Shown: positions 1-7,881, numbered from the stretch's first letter. The stretch is 14,385 nt of DNA from an uncultured Planctomycetaceae bacterium (GCA_903823545.1 CAIJTL010001522.1:1-14385), one strand, 5' to 3'. The notes: generated from the letters alone by a model not told the origin. Numbers and translations: made by a program.

Positions 1-779
1 ACGTTGCGAGGCGGTTGAAACGACCAGAACTCACGGTCCTCCGCGCGCACCATGGGATCGTTCGCCGTCCCCGCGACGTCCGGTTCTTCGATTGCTTCAG
101 GAGCACCGAGTTCAATCCACCGCGTGAGCTTGTTGAGTTCTTCTGCTTCCATCGGCTTCACAGAAACCTCGGTCAATCGCGATCGCGGCGGCATCTCTTC
201 AGCTCGAATTCGCTTCAGGATCAAACTCTCGTCAGGCTTTCCGGGCACAAACGCTGGTCCCGACTTGCCACCCTTCAACATCGCTGCGCGAGTTCGCAGA
301 TCAAGCCCCGCTTCCTGCTTCTGCCGCCCGTGACACGCCGTGCATCGCAGCAACAAGATCGGGATGACGTCATGCTGAGTCATCTCTTGTTTGTGAGGGA
401 CAACCTCTTTCCCCATCTCCGCACCGCCGTCGATCCAACGACGAATGAGTTCCACTTCTTTGTCGCTCAAAGGATTTTTCTTGTCCGGCGGCATCTCGCG
501 TTTGTGAACCATTTCAAAGAGCAAACTCTTGGCTGCGTTTCCCGGTACAACGACTGCGCCAGCTTCGCCCCCTTTCCGAATTCCCACCGCCGTGTGCAAA
601 GCCAGTTCGCCTTTTTGCGTTTCGGCTCCATGACACCGATCGCATTTCTCTTTGAGCAACGGCCGAACATCATTCTCAAACGAAACACTTTGGTTCGCTG
701 GATCAACCGCCGACGCTCGCTCTATCGCAATACAAAGCAAGACGACAATTTGAACGAGCGTGTGATGCCAACAACGCAT
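1..779 (-). CDS. Secreted PSCyt1-type double cytochrome c protein (5' part, runs off window)
   Basis: The reading frame opens at ATG 779-777 and continues without a stop to the window edge (259 codons seen). An in-frame TGA lies a short distance upstream, so this ATG is the natural start. Residues 1-24 look like a signal peptide with a hydrophobic core and an ASA cleavage site, so the protein is probably exported. Two haem-binding motifs are visible, CDRCH at 46-50 and CTACH at 146-150, each followed by an EMPP motif (95-98 and 195-198) whose Met could be the second haem ligand. This matches the Planctomycete-type cytochrome c (PSCyt1) family. The visible part ends in FWSFQPP, the usual lead-in to the DUF1549 and DUF1553 domains of this family; those domains are therefore expected beyond the edge but not seen. 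Role: periplasmic or envelope-bound electron-transfer protein of unknown substrate. Family call is confident; function is not. Confidence 0.9.
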   Translation of the reverse strand, partial: MRCWHHTLVQIVVLLCIAIERASAVDPANQSVSFENDVRPLLKEKCDRCHGAETQKGELALHTAVGIRKGGEAGAVVVPGNAAKSLLFEMVHKREMPPDKKNPLSDKEVELIRRWIDGGAEMGKEVVPHKQEMTQHDVIPILLLRCTACHGRQKQEAGLDLRTRAAMLKGGKSGPAFVPGKPDESLILKRIRAEEMPPRSRLTEVSVKPMEAEELNKLTRWIELGAPEAIEEPDVAGTANDPMVRAEDREFWSFQPPRN

Positions 780-870
780 GGATGTCTCTCGCTTTCGGCG
801 AATTCAAATCGCACCACCGTCGTTGGAACGAATGGACGGCGCGCCGAATGATATCGCAACTCTGCCGTAA

Positions 871-927
871 TGTAGCCCTGCTACACCGAGCTTGTGGACT
901 TTTTGAGTCCAGCCTGAAACGACTCGG
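871..927. repeat. Cluster of small inverted repeats
   Basis: Three short inverted repeats lie together. TGTAGC/GCTACA surrounds CCT at 871-885. GGACT/AGTCC surrounds TTTTG at 896-910. CCGAG (886-890) pairs with CTCGG (923-927) and encloses the second hairpin. They are seen directly in the sequence. They could be the remains of an interspersed palindromic repeat or part of the 5' leader of the PSCyt1 gene. No function can be assigned. Confidence 0.4.
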
Positions 928-1059
928 AAGTCCTCTCTGGCAAAATGGGCCGAGGAATCACCCGTATGGAGGCCTGAGTTGAGTCTGCGCTTTCCGACAG
1001 ACAATGACAGTGTGTCCGCTCCCAGCTCGTCGAGAAGTTCAACATCCGCTCGTGGCTCA

Positions 1060-1082
1060 AGTTGCTCATGCCGAGAGCAACT
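1060..1082 (-). terminator. Hairpin downstream of RTX repeat protein, possible terminator
   Basis: A perfect 8 bp stem (AGTTGCTC/GAGCAACT) with a 7 nt loop starts about 26 nt after the stop codon of the repeat protein gene. The place fits a transcription terminator, but there is no T-run behind the stem on the minus strand, so an intrinsic terminator of the classical kind is not shown. It could instead protect the mRNA 3' end. Confidence 0.4.
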
Positions 1083-1108
1083 ACTCACTGTCAGATCTCG
1101 TGTCGCCG

Positions 1109-4100
1109 TTACTCAAACGAGAACAGCTTTGAGAATGCCTCGTTGATAATCTCTGCGGAGATGATGTCGCCAAGATCGCTGTGACTTGTGCCTCCACGAG
1201 CCGCTGATCCTTTGCCGCCGAGAGCGGTGTCTTTGCCACCTTCGCCGTCGATGTTGTCGATTCCAGCTCCGCCGATCAGCAGATCGTTGCCGAGTCCACC
1301 TTTGAGGGTGTCGTTACCAAGTCCACCGAGAATCGTGTCGTTTCCATCGCCGCCGAGGAGGCTGTCGTCGCCAGACTGGCCCGCGATCGAATCGTTCCCG
1401 GCGCCGCCATCGACCGAATCGTTGCCGACACCACCTTGAATGATGTCGTTGCCGGCTCCGCCGAGGAGGCTATCGTTGCCCGCACCGCCACGGATTGTGT
1501 CGTTGCCATCACCACCGTTGATGGTTTCAGCGGATTCCGAACCGTAGATCGCGTCGTTCCCAGCATCGCCGTTGATCTCAAAGCTGGTGATGTTCGGGAA
1601 GAGCCCCCCTGGAAGTGCGGCGAGGTTGATGACGTCGTTACCAGTTCCGCCGTTGATCGACACGGTGAGCATCGTTGAGAACGCATTGGTGCTGGAGGCA
1701 TTCATCGTGATTGCGTCTTTGCCAGCATTCCCGTTGATGATGATGGTTTTCAACTTGGGATACACATCCGGTGACAACCCGGTGAGGTTGATGACGTCGT
1801 TGCTCGAGCCGCCATTGAGCGTCAGTGTTTCGACATGAGCTGTCTGGTAACTCGAATACGGCACGCCACCGATCGAGACTTTGAGTTGGCCGTTGACGAC
1901 GCTCGCTTTCATTTGCGCGGACTTCGCCGAGGTGTAGACCAAGTCTCTGACGACTGACGTGATCACAAAGGTTTGAGCCAGACTGGTATCAACACCGCCG
2001 TTGGCTGTGCCACCGTTGTCATGCAGCTTGACGGTGACTGTGGCGGTCCCGCCGAATCCATCGAGCGGCGTGAAGGTCAGTGTGCCAGTCGTGACGTTGA
2101 TCTGTGGCAGGACGCTGAACAATCCGGGGTTGTTCGTGGTGACGATGAAATCGAGGAGTTGGCTCGACTCATTCAGCGGGCCAGGACTCATGTCTTTGAC
2201 CCAATCAGTAATCGTGTAGGGACCATCGTTGACGGCCACTTCGAGGTCCGACCAGTTCAGATCTTGCGAGAATGTCGGGGCGTCATTGATGCTGAGCACT
2301 GTGATCGTGAAGGTCTGCGTGGAGCTGGTGTCATCGCCGCCGTTGGCTGTTCCGCCGTTATCCATCAGAGTGACATTGAACGTCGCAGTGCCACTCAGAT
2401 CGGCGGTCGTTCGATAAGTCAGCGTGCCCGTCACCGTGTTAATGGTCGGAGCCGTTTCAAACGTCAGGCCCCCAGTAGCGCCAGTTTGTGTGACGATGAA
2501 GGTCAAGATTTGATTGGACTCATTCGCCGCACCGTGGTTGATGTTCGTGGCAAAGTTGAGCACTGACTGCGTCCCAGCATCCTCAACAACCGTTGGAGGA
2601 TTGCCCGAGATCGTAAAGCTCGGCTCGTCGTTCACTGGGGTGATCGTAATCGTGAAGACTTGAGCGAAGCTGGTATCGCTTCCCCCGTTCGCGGTACCGC
2701 CGTTGTCCATTAACGTCACGCTGAAGGTTGCCGAGCCGTTGGCGTCAGGATCCGTTTGATACGTCAGCACGCCGGTGACGGGATCGATTGTCGGTGACAT
2801 GAGGAAAGTCAGACTGCCGGTACTCGATATTTGCAGCAGATTGAGCGTCAACGATTGGCTTGATTCGTTCGCAGCCCCAGGACTGACACCTGTCACAAAG
2901 GCGGCGACCGATTGTGGGCCAGAGTCTTCATTAACAGTGGCCGGGTTGCCAGAAAGAATGAAGGTCGGAGCGTCATTCACAGCGGTGACGAAGATCGTGA
3001 AAAACTGAGCTGCTGAGGTGTCCGTGCCACCGCCGTTGTCAGACAGTGTCACGCGATAAGTGGCCGTTCCATTGGCGTTGAGATCTGCCTGATAGACCAG
3101 ATTTCCTGTGACCGGATCGATGCTGGGTGCCGTGAAGAACGTCAGGCCGCCGGTTGTAGATGTCTGTGTCAAATTGAAAGTCAGGATCTGTCCCGATTCG
3201 TTCGGCGCACCGGCACTGATGTTTGTGGCGAAGGTCGGAACGATCTGCAGCCCGGCATCTTCCAGCGATGGGGCGGGATTGGCGGCAATCAAGAAACTAG
3301 GAACGTCATTGACGGCAGTCACTGTGATGATGAACGTCAACGTCGTGCTGGTATCAGCGCCGCCATTCGTTGTTCCACCATTGTCGGTTACTGACACACT
3401 GAAGGTTGCGGTTCCGTTCGCGTTCGCTGCCGCTTGGTACGTGAGCGTTCCCGTGTTCGGGTTGATGAACGGTGCCGTCAGGAACGTCAGGCCGCCGGTC
3501 GTCGCGAGTTGAGTGACCGTGTAGTTTGTGATTGCCTGAGTCGATTCGTTGGTCGGGCCAACACTCACCGACGTGACGAAGTTCGCAATGGTCTGAAGAC
3601 CCGCATCTTCGAGGATCGTTGCGGGATTTCCGGCGATCGTGAATGTCGGAGCGTCATTCACTGCCGTGACAGTGATTGTGAAGAACTGCTCGATCGACGT
3701 ATCAGCTCCGCCACCATTGTCGGACAAGATCAAGCTGAATGTGGCCGTTCCGTTTGAATTAGCGGAAGCGGTATATGTCAGGTTTCCGGTGACCGGATCC
3801 ACGGTTGGATCAAGATCAAAGAGCAATCCATCAGTCGATACCGGCGTGACTGTGAAAGTCAACGTTTGCCCGGATTCGTTCGGCGCACCGGCACTGACGT
3901 TCGAGGCAAACCCGGCGACGATTTGTAAGCCCGCATCTTCCAGAACCGCAGGTGGGTTGCCGGTGAGTGTGAAAGTGGGAGTATCGTTCACGCCGGTGAC
4001 CGAGATGATAAAGGTCTGCGTCGCGCTGGTATCGACACCGCCGTTCGTCGTGCCGCCGTCGTCAGTGGCCGAGACAGTGAATGTCGCAGTGCCGCTGGAG

Positions 4101-6355
4101 TTCGCGGTGGCTTGATAAGTCAACGTGCCAGTGACCGGATCAATGCTCGGTGCCGTTGAGAACGTGAGACCGCTCGTGGATGCCGTTTGAGAGATGGTGT
4201 AGTTCGTGATGACTTGGCTCAGTTCATTTGCCGGTCCCTTGCTGACCGACGACACGAAGCCGGCGATCGTCTGCAACCCGTCTTCTTCGTTGATCGTGGT
4301 AGGATTTCCGATGATCGTCAGACTCGGCGCGTCGTTGACCGGAGTGACGCTAATCAGAAACGTTTGCGAGACGCTCGTGTTGACGCCGCCGAATAAGGTG
4401 CCGCCGTCATCGACCGCTGTAACGGTGATCGTCGCCGAGCCGTTGGCATTGGGAGCCGGTTGGAAAGTTAACGTACCGTCTGAGGCGATCGTTGGCTGCA
4501 CGCTAAACAGCCCGTTGTTGTCATTCGTGACGGTGAAGCTGACGATCTGAGTCGCCTCGTTCGCGCCGGGATTGATGTTCGATGCCCAAGTCGGCACGGA
4601 TTGTCCACCGGCATCTTCCAGCACCGTGACGTCCGCCCCTTTGGTAAAGCTCGGTGCGTCATTCACCGCGCCGATCGTGATCGTGAAGGTCTGCGGATCG
4701 CTGGTATCAACCCCGCCACTGGCGTTGCCACCGTTGTCATGCACTCGCACCGTGACCGTCGCGACCCCGTTTGCGTTCAAGGCTGGCGTGTAGGTCAACG
4801 TTCCATTGGGAGCGATCGCGGGAAGCACGCTGAAGAGCGCGTCGTTGTTCGTGGTGACGATGAAATCAACGACCTGCCCAGCTTCAACCGGTGGCCCCGT
4901 CAAAATGTTTGTGGCCCAAGCGGCCGACTGCGTTCCGGAATCTTCGAGGGCCGTTTGGTCGGCACCTTTGGTGAATTGCGGAGTGCGATTCAGCGGGACG
5001 CTGATCGTGAACGTGTTCGTGGCGACGTTGCCGCTCGGATCAGTGGCTTTCAGCGTGACGTTGATCGAGCCGATGTCGGCATCGAGCGGCGTTCCACTGA
5101 ATGTTCCGGTTGGTGTCGTCGACGGCGCGCCGGGAGTAAACGTCAGCCACGCAGGCAACGCGCTGCCGTCTGCTCGAGTGGCCGAAAGGGTCACGAGATC
5201 GGCATCGTTGACGAGGAAGACACCAGACGCGGACAGCGTCAGTGGTGCGTGAACGCCGATCGTTTGATTCGGAATCGGGTTCACCAGCGTCAGGTTCGGA
5301 TCGGTCGAATCGGTCACGGCAATGACAAACAACTGAGCGTCGCTGGTATCAACCCCTCCGCTTGCGGAGCCACCGTTGTCTTTCAGGCGAACGGTGACAT
5401 TGGCTGTCCCGGTCGCTCCCGCTTTGAGTGTGTAGGTTAACGTGCCAGAAAGTGGGTGTGGCTGAGTTTCATCGATCACCACTTTCGGCAGCACATCGAA
5501 CATGGCGTCGTTATCGGTTGTGATGACGAACGACAAAGTCTGCTCGTATTCCTCAGGCGGTCCTTCGTAAATGTCGGTGCCCCACGCTGTCGTGACGCTC
5601 TGAGGGTTCCCCGAAAAGCTCAGAACTTGGTCGGCTCCCTTGGTAAATTGTGGCGTGTGATTCAGAGGCACAATGATCGAGAACAGATCAACGATGGCGG
5701 CCTGCGTGACGGGATCAGTCGCCGTCAGCTTCACATCAACCGCACCGATGTCGCTATCAAGCGGTGTGCCCGTAAAGGTTCCCGACCCAGCACTCGGCGT
5801 GAAGGTGAGCCAAGCGGGGAGCGGCTTTCCATTGGCCAACGTCGCCGTGAGAACAGGAGTGTTGCCATCGGTGTCTACGAAGACCCCTGCTGCCGACAAA
5901 GTAAAGGGCGTGTGGACCCCGGCAGTTTGATTCGAGATCGGATTCGCGACAGTCAACGTTCCTTCGGTCGCCACGATCGTGAAGGTGTCAGTTCCAGTCG
6001 CACCTGTTGAGTCAGTCGCAGTCACGATGACGTCGATGGAGCCGACCGTCCCGGAACTCGTAAACGTTCCGGTTCCCGTTCCCAGCCCTGCCGAGAACGA
6101 TAACCATCCAGGCAACAGTCCCCCATCAGCCAAGCGAGCAGAAAGCGTGACAGGATCAGATCCCGGTGTTGTGAATTCATCCAGATCAAACGAATTCACG
6201 CCCAACACGAATCCCATCGTGACAGGAACATACTGATCCGCAATCGGGACCACGGCAGGAGCCGTCATCAACGTGCGATCTTCCAGAAGCTCCAAGACCA
6301 TTTGCCGAGGACGACTGGCAAAACGTCGGCGAAATTTCTTCATCGAGAACTTCAT
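1109..6355 (-). CDS. Giant extracellular cadherin-like/RTX repeat protein (1748 aa)
   Basis: The start ATG at 6355 has a good Shine-Dalgarno (AGGGAG, 6364-6369, 8 nt spacer). A longer frame to 6448 would start with TTG and is not favoured. Residues 1-31 are basic and contain LELLEDRTLM, related to the LEPR-XLL N-terminal segment of planctomycete surface proteins. Domains in order: CADG/He_PIG-like at about 34-131, 132-231 and 354-455; one cadherin-like repeat at 232-353; nine more in tandem at 456-1469 (each ending in DNGG..DTS..QTF-type strands and beginning VNDAP); a linker with GGSSNDVI-type motifs at 1470-1612; RTX nonapeptides (GGxGxDxx) at 1613-1718; a 30-residue tail ending FSFE. I see no cysteine in the protein, typical of secreted RTX adhesins. 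Likely role: calcium-binding surface, adhesion or matrix protein. RTX proteins usually leave by a type I secretion system, but no such genes are in the window. Exact binding partner unknown. Confidence 0.92.
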   Translation of the reverse strand: MKFSMKKFRRRFASRPRQMVLELLEDRTLMTAPAVVPIADQYVPVTMGFVLGVNSFDLDEFTTPGSDPVTLSARLADGGLLPGWLSFSAGLGTGTGTFTSSGTVGSIDVIVTATDSTGATGTDTFTIVATEGTLTVANPISNQTAGVHTPFTLSAAGVFVDTDGNTPVLTATLANGKPLPAWLTFTPSAGSGTFTGTPLDSDIGAVDVKLTATDPVTQAAIVDLFSIIVPLNHTPQFTKGADQVLSFSGNPQSVTTAWGTDIYEGPPEEYEQTLSFVITTDNDAMFDVLPKVVIDETQPHPLSGTLTYTLKAGATGTANVTVRLKDNGGSASGGVDTSDAQLFVIAVTDSTDPNLTLVNPIPNQTIGVHAPLTLSASGVFLVNDADLVTLSATRADGSALPAWLTFTPGAPSTTPTGTFSGTPLDADIGSINVTLKATDPSGNVATNTFTISVPLNRTPQFTKGADQTALEDSGTQSAAWATNILTGPPVEAGQVVDFIVTTNNDALFSVLPAIAPNGTLTYTPALNANGVATVTVRVHDNGGNASGGVDTSDPQTFTITIGAVNDAPSFTKGADVTVLEDAGGQSVPTWASNINPGANEATQIVSFTVTNDNNGLFSVQPTIASDGTLTFQPAPNANGSATITVTAVDDGGTLFGGVNTSVSQTFLISVTPVNDAPSLTIIGNPTTINEEDGLQTIAGFVSSVSKGPANELSQVITNYTISQTASTSGLTFSTAPSIDPVTGTLTYQATANSSGTATFTVSATDDGGTTNGGVDTSATQTFIISVTGVNDTPTFTLTGNPPAVLEDAGLQIVAGFASNVSAGAPNESGQTLTFTVTPVSTDGLLFDLDPTVDPVTGNLTYTASANSNGTATFSLILSDNGGGADTSIEQFFTITVTAVNDAPTFTIAGNPATILEDAGLQTIANFVTSVSVGPTNESTQAITNYTVTQLATTGGLTFLTAPFINPNTGTLTYQAAANANGTATFSVSVTDNGGTTNGGADTSTTLTFIITVTAVNDVPSFLIAANPAPSLEDAGLQIVPTFATNISAGAPNESGQILTFNLTQTSTTGGLTFFTAPSIDPVTGNLVYQADLNANGTATYRVTLSDNGGGTDTSAAQFFTIFVTAVNDAPTFILSGNPATVNEDSGPQSVAAFVTGVSPGAANESSQSLTLNLLQISSTGSLTFLMSPTIDPVTGVLTYQTDPDANGSATFSVTLMDNGGTANGGSDTSFAQVFTITITPVNDEPSFTISGNPPTVVEDAGTQSVLNFATNINHGAANESNQILTFIVTQTGATGGLTFETAPTINTVTGTLTYRTTADLSGTATFNVTLMDNGGTANGGDDTSSTQTFTITVLSINDAPTFSQDLNWSDLEVAVNDGPYTITDWVKDMSPGPLNESSQLLDFIVTTNNPGLFSVLPQINVTTGTLTFTPLDGFGGTATVTVKLHDNGGTANGGVDTSLAQTFVITSVVRDLVYTSAKSAQMKASVVNGQLKVSIGGVPYSSYQTAHVETLTLNGGSSNDVINLTGLSPDVYPKLKTIIINGNAGKDAITMNASSTNAFSTMLTVSINGGTGNDVINLAALPGGLFPNITSFEINGDAGNDAIYGSESAETINGGDGNDTIRGGAGNDSLLGGAGNDIIQGGVGNDSVDGGAGNDSIAGQSGDDSLLGGDGNDTILGGLGNDTLKGGLGNDLLIGGAGIDNIDGEGGKDTALGGKGSAARGGTSHSDLGDIISAEIINEAFSKLFSFE
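1202..1519 (-). repeat. RTX (haemolysin-type calcium-binding) nonapeptide block
   Basis: This DNA encodes residues 1613-1718 of the repeat protein, about eleven consecutive nine-residue units of the form GGxGNDxxx, for example GGDGNDTIR and GGAGNDSLL. Units of this kind fold into a calcium-bound parallel beta-roll. The last units (GEGGKDTA, GGKGSAAR) are degenerate. A few isolated related motifs occur upstream in the linker (GGTGNDVIN, GDAGNDAIY). Confidence 0.93.
1949..4993 (-). repeat. Nine tandem cadherin-like repeats of about 330-350 bp
   Basis: This stretch encodes nine successive repeats at about residues 456-1469. From the second on, starts are near residues 564, 673, 789, 899, 1015, 1126, 1241 and 1356, giving lengths of 109-116 residues. 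Shared landmarks are VNDAP at the start, an ED.G.Q motif near position 20, an NE..Q motif near 40, GTLTY near 72 and DNGG...DTS near 92-105. They resemble VCBS/tandem-95/cadherin-like repeats of bacterial surface proteins; the precise family cannot be fixed by eye. Confidence 0.85.
2981..4339 (-). repeat. Two-repeat superunit duplicated in tandem (about 678 bp period)
   Basis: Within the tandem array, the repeats starting at residues 673 and 789 (nt 4339-3662) are most like those starting at 899 and 1015 (nt 3661-2981). The first members share an ITNYT strand and NGGTTNGG-like turns; the second members share SAGAPNESGQ and a shortened SDNGGG turn. At DNA level a 25 nt identical stretch occurs at 3873-3897 and 3195-3219, and a near-identical GTGTAGTT.GTGAT at 4197 and 3519, both exactly 678 bp apart. 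This indicates growth of the array by duplication of a pair of repeats. Confidence 0.75.
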
Positions 6356-6363
6356 GAACCGAA

Positions 6364-6369
6364 CTCCCT
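6364..6369 (-). promoter_or_regulatory. Ribosome binding site of the giant repeat protein
   Basis: AGGGAG on the minus strand, 8 nt before the ATG at 6355. It decides the start codon in favour of this ATG over the longer TTG-initiated frame at 6448 and over the ATG four codons downstream. Confidence 0.7.
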
Positions 6370-6437
6370 GGGCGCGACTTGCGAATGCTGCTCGATGATC
6401 AAAGTCGGACGCAACGGCGAATTCTGCCGAGGCGCAC

Positions 6438-6520
6438 CGGCCCTCCAATTACGAGACCGCTTGCCAAGGATCGTCATGCAACGGCGGTCGACACGATGAT
6501 CCGCGCGAGTTGGAGGGCCG
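6438..6520. repeat. Perfect 11 bp inverted repeat with 61 bp loop
   Basis: CGGCCCTCCAA at 6438-6448 is exactly complementary to TTGGAGGGCCG at 6510-6520. It lies 83 bp upstream of the repeat protein start codon. Possible meanings are a pair of regulator binding half-sites, a leader RNA structure, or the ends of a small interspersed element. The sequence itself does not choose among them. Confidence 0.6.
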
Positions 6521-6763
6521 CTCTGCGGGCGAAATCCATGCGTCTCTAAAATACTCCCTACTACTGGAATGACCCGCATGACCGCACAACGAGGCTTTCC
6601 CTGCAATCACGACCAACGAAGTCGTCACGCAATCGATAAAGACGTCACGACCGTTGCACGCGACATCGCCGTGCGGCGACCCTTTCGCGCCTTCCGGCAC
6701 ACGGCTACGCTGTTTCAAACTAACCCGACGCCATCTTTTCCTTCAATTTGAAAGACGTCATCA

Positions 6764-7564
6764 ATGAGTCAACCCATTCAAGTCGCCATCCACGGCGCTG
6801 CCGGTCGCATGGGACAGCGATTGGTGTTCTGCACGCACAACGATTCCGAATTGCAATTGGCCGGGGCGCTCGATTCCCCGAAGTGCCCTCGTTTGGGAGA
6901 AGATGCCGGTGAAGTCGCAGGCTGCGGCAAATCTGGAGTCAAAATCACTTCCGAACTCGAATCAGCCGTCGACGTGATCATCGACTTCTCGGTTCCCGAT
7001 GCTACGGAGTTGCTGCTTCCCAAATGTGTCGCCGCCAAAATTCCGCTAGTCGTCGCCACGACCGGATTGAGTGAGGCTCAACGAGCCGCCGTCACCGCTG
7101 CGTCGGCTCATATTCCGATTGTCTGGTCACCCAGCATGAGCGTCGCTGTGAACCTGATGATGAAACTCGTACGTGAAGCGGCTCGCGTTCTGAGCGCGAA
7201 CCCGGATGGCGTCGATGTCGAAGTGATTGAGCGGCATCATCGCTTCAAAGAAGACGCCCCCAGCGGCACCGCGTTGCACTTCGGCAAGATCGTTGCCGAA
7301 GAAATGGGGCAAACAAATCACGTTCACGGACGAAGTGGTCGTCCTGGCCTGCGACCTCAGAACGAGATTGGTTATCACGCACTACGAACCGGCGACAACG
7401 TTGGCGAACACACGATCGTCTTTGGCTTGATGGGTGAAACCATTGACCTCACCGTTCGCAGCCACACTCGTGACTGTTACGCCTATGGAGCACTTGCCGC
7501 TGCCAAGTTCGTCGCAAAGCAACCGCCAGGCTTGTACTCAATGGTCGATGTGCTCGGTCTGTAA
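6764..7564 (+). CDS. dapB: 4-hydroxy-tetrahydrodipicolinate reductase
   Basis: Cytoplasmic enzyme of the diaminopimelate/lysine pathway; it reduces the product of DapA to tetrahydrodipicolinate with NAD(P)H. The 266-residue protein has the family length. The N-terminal nucleotide-binding loop is GAAGRMG (11-17), followed by VIIDFS (71-76) and VATTG (97-101). The substrate-binding signature ERHHRFKEDAPSGTA (156-170) carries the proton-donor His158 and Lys162, equivalent to E. coli His159 and Lys163. An in-frame TGA sits 15 nt upstream, so ATG 6764 is the first possible start; the ribosome site (GAAAG) is weak. It is followed after 64 bp by a small membrane protein on the same strand and may share a transcript ending at the 7882-7918 terminator. 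Confidence 0.97.
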   Translation: MSQPIQVAIHGAAGRMGQRLVFCTHNDSELQLAGALDSPKCPRLGEDAGEVAGCGKSGVKITSELESAVDVIIDFSVPDATELLLPKCVAAKIPLVVATTGLSEAQRAAVTAASAHIPIVWSPSMSVAVNLMMKLVREAARVLSANPDGVDVEVIERHHRFKEDAPSGTALHFGKIVAEEMGQTNHVHGRSGRPGLRPQNEIGYHALRTGDNVGEHTIVFGLMGETIDLTVRSHTRDCYAYGALAAAKFVAKQPPGLYSMVDVLGL

Positions 7565-7628
7565 TTGAGGCCAATATCTTGATTGAGCACAGTTTCTTTG
7601 ACGGAAGACAAGAAGAACTGATCCAACG

Positions 7629-7862
7629 ATGCAATTTCCGCACGATCATGTTGTCATGGGACTCGGTGTCGCTGGTTTCAGCCTTGCTTGTCTGACTCGA
7701 CATCAATGGCTCTTGGCTCACACCAGTAAAGGGCAGAGACTGATTGGCTACTTCGGCGAATCGAAAGCGCGTGCCGTCGTTGCGTTCGTGTGTCTTTGCG
7801 GCATCGCTTTTGGCTCGTTGCTGGCGAGTGGAGTCATCCGACCAATCTCATGGCCGGGATAG
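7629..7862 (+). CDS. Small predicted membrane protein, unknown function (77 aa)
   Basis: I do not recognise a named family. The protein has two hydrophobic stretches: residues 8-22 (a short weak one, VVMGLGVAGFSLACL) and about 48-70 (ARAVVAFVCLCGIAFGSLLASG), the latter a convincing membrane helix ending in IRPISW. Between them lies a basic segment with GQRLIGYFGESKAR. An in-frame TGA 30 nt upstream makes ATG 7629 the first start; the ribosome site is weak (AAGAAG). It follows dapB on the same strand and is closed by a strong terminator just after its stop, which supports it being a real transcribed gene. An internal start at the later Met (7656) is possible. Confidence 0.65.
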   Translation: MQFPHDHVVMGLGVAGFSLACLTRHQWLLAHTSKGQRLIGYFGESKARAVVAFVCLCGIAFGSLLASGVIRPISWPG

Positions 7863-7881
7863 TCTTTGACAAAGCGCTGCA

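Larger units (their letters stand above)
780..1108. other. Intergenic spacer between PSCyt1 gene and RTX repeat protein
   Basis: This 329 bp spacer has no convincing gene; the short frames in it lack a ribosome site and any recognisable family. It holds the 3' flank of the giant repeat protein gene (right side) and the upstream region of the PSCyt1 gene (left side). It contains the small hairpins listed separately. I could not identify a convincing -35/-10 pair for the PSCyt1 gene. Confidence 0.6.
6356..6763. other. Divergent intergenic region between repeat protein gene and dapB
   Basis: This 408 bp region separates two genes that point away from each other, so it must hold promoters for both. 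It contains a long inverted repeat (listed separately) and a 10 bp direct repeat, AAAGACGTCA, at 6638-6647 and 6751-6760, the second copy just before dapB. I found no convincing -35/-10 pair by eye. The short frames crossing it (for example 6569-6751 plus) look non-coding. Confidence 0.6.

Noticed and set aside
15..851. 278-codon plus-strand frame
   Set aside because: It lies antisense to the PSCyt1 gene, whose haem motifs and signal peptide are clear; its translation is basic, low in order and matches no family.
1949..4993. Regular DNA repeats considered as a CRISPR array
   Set aside because: The period is about 330-350 bp, the copies are diverged and they are read as protein repeats; no short identical repeats with unique spacers exist.
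4601..5440. 279-codon plus-strand frame antisense to the giant repeat protein
   Set aside because: It mirrors the repeats on the other strand; such long antisense frames arise from biased codon use in GC-rich repeats.
6356..6448. 31-codon N-terminal extension of the giant repeat protein
   Set aside because: It begins with TTG, lacks a good ribosome site and runs through the inverted repeat; the ATG at 6355 has a strong AGGGAG at the right distance.
6569..6751. 60-codon plus-strand frame upstream of dapB
   Set aside because: No ribosome site, no family resemblance and no hydrophobic or domain pattern; it falls in the promoter region of dapB.
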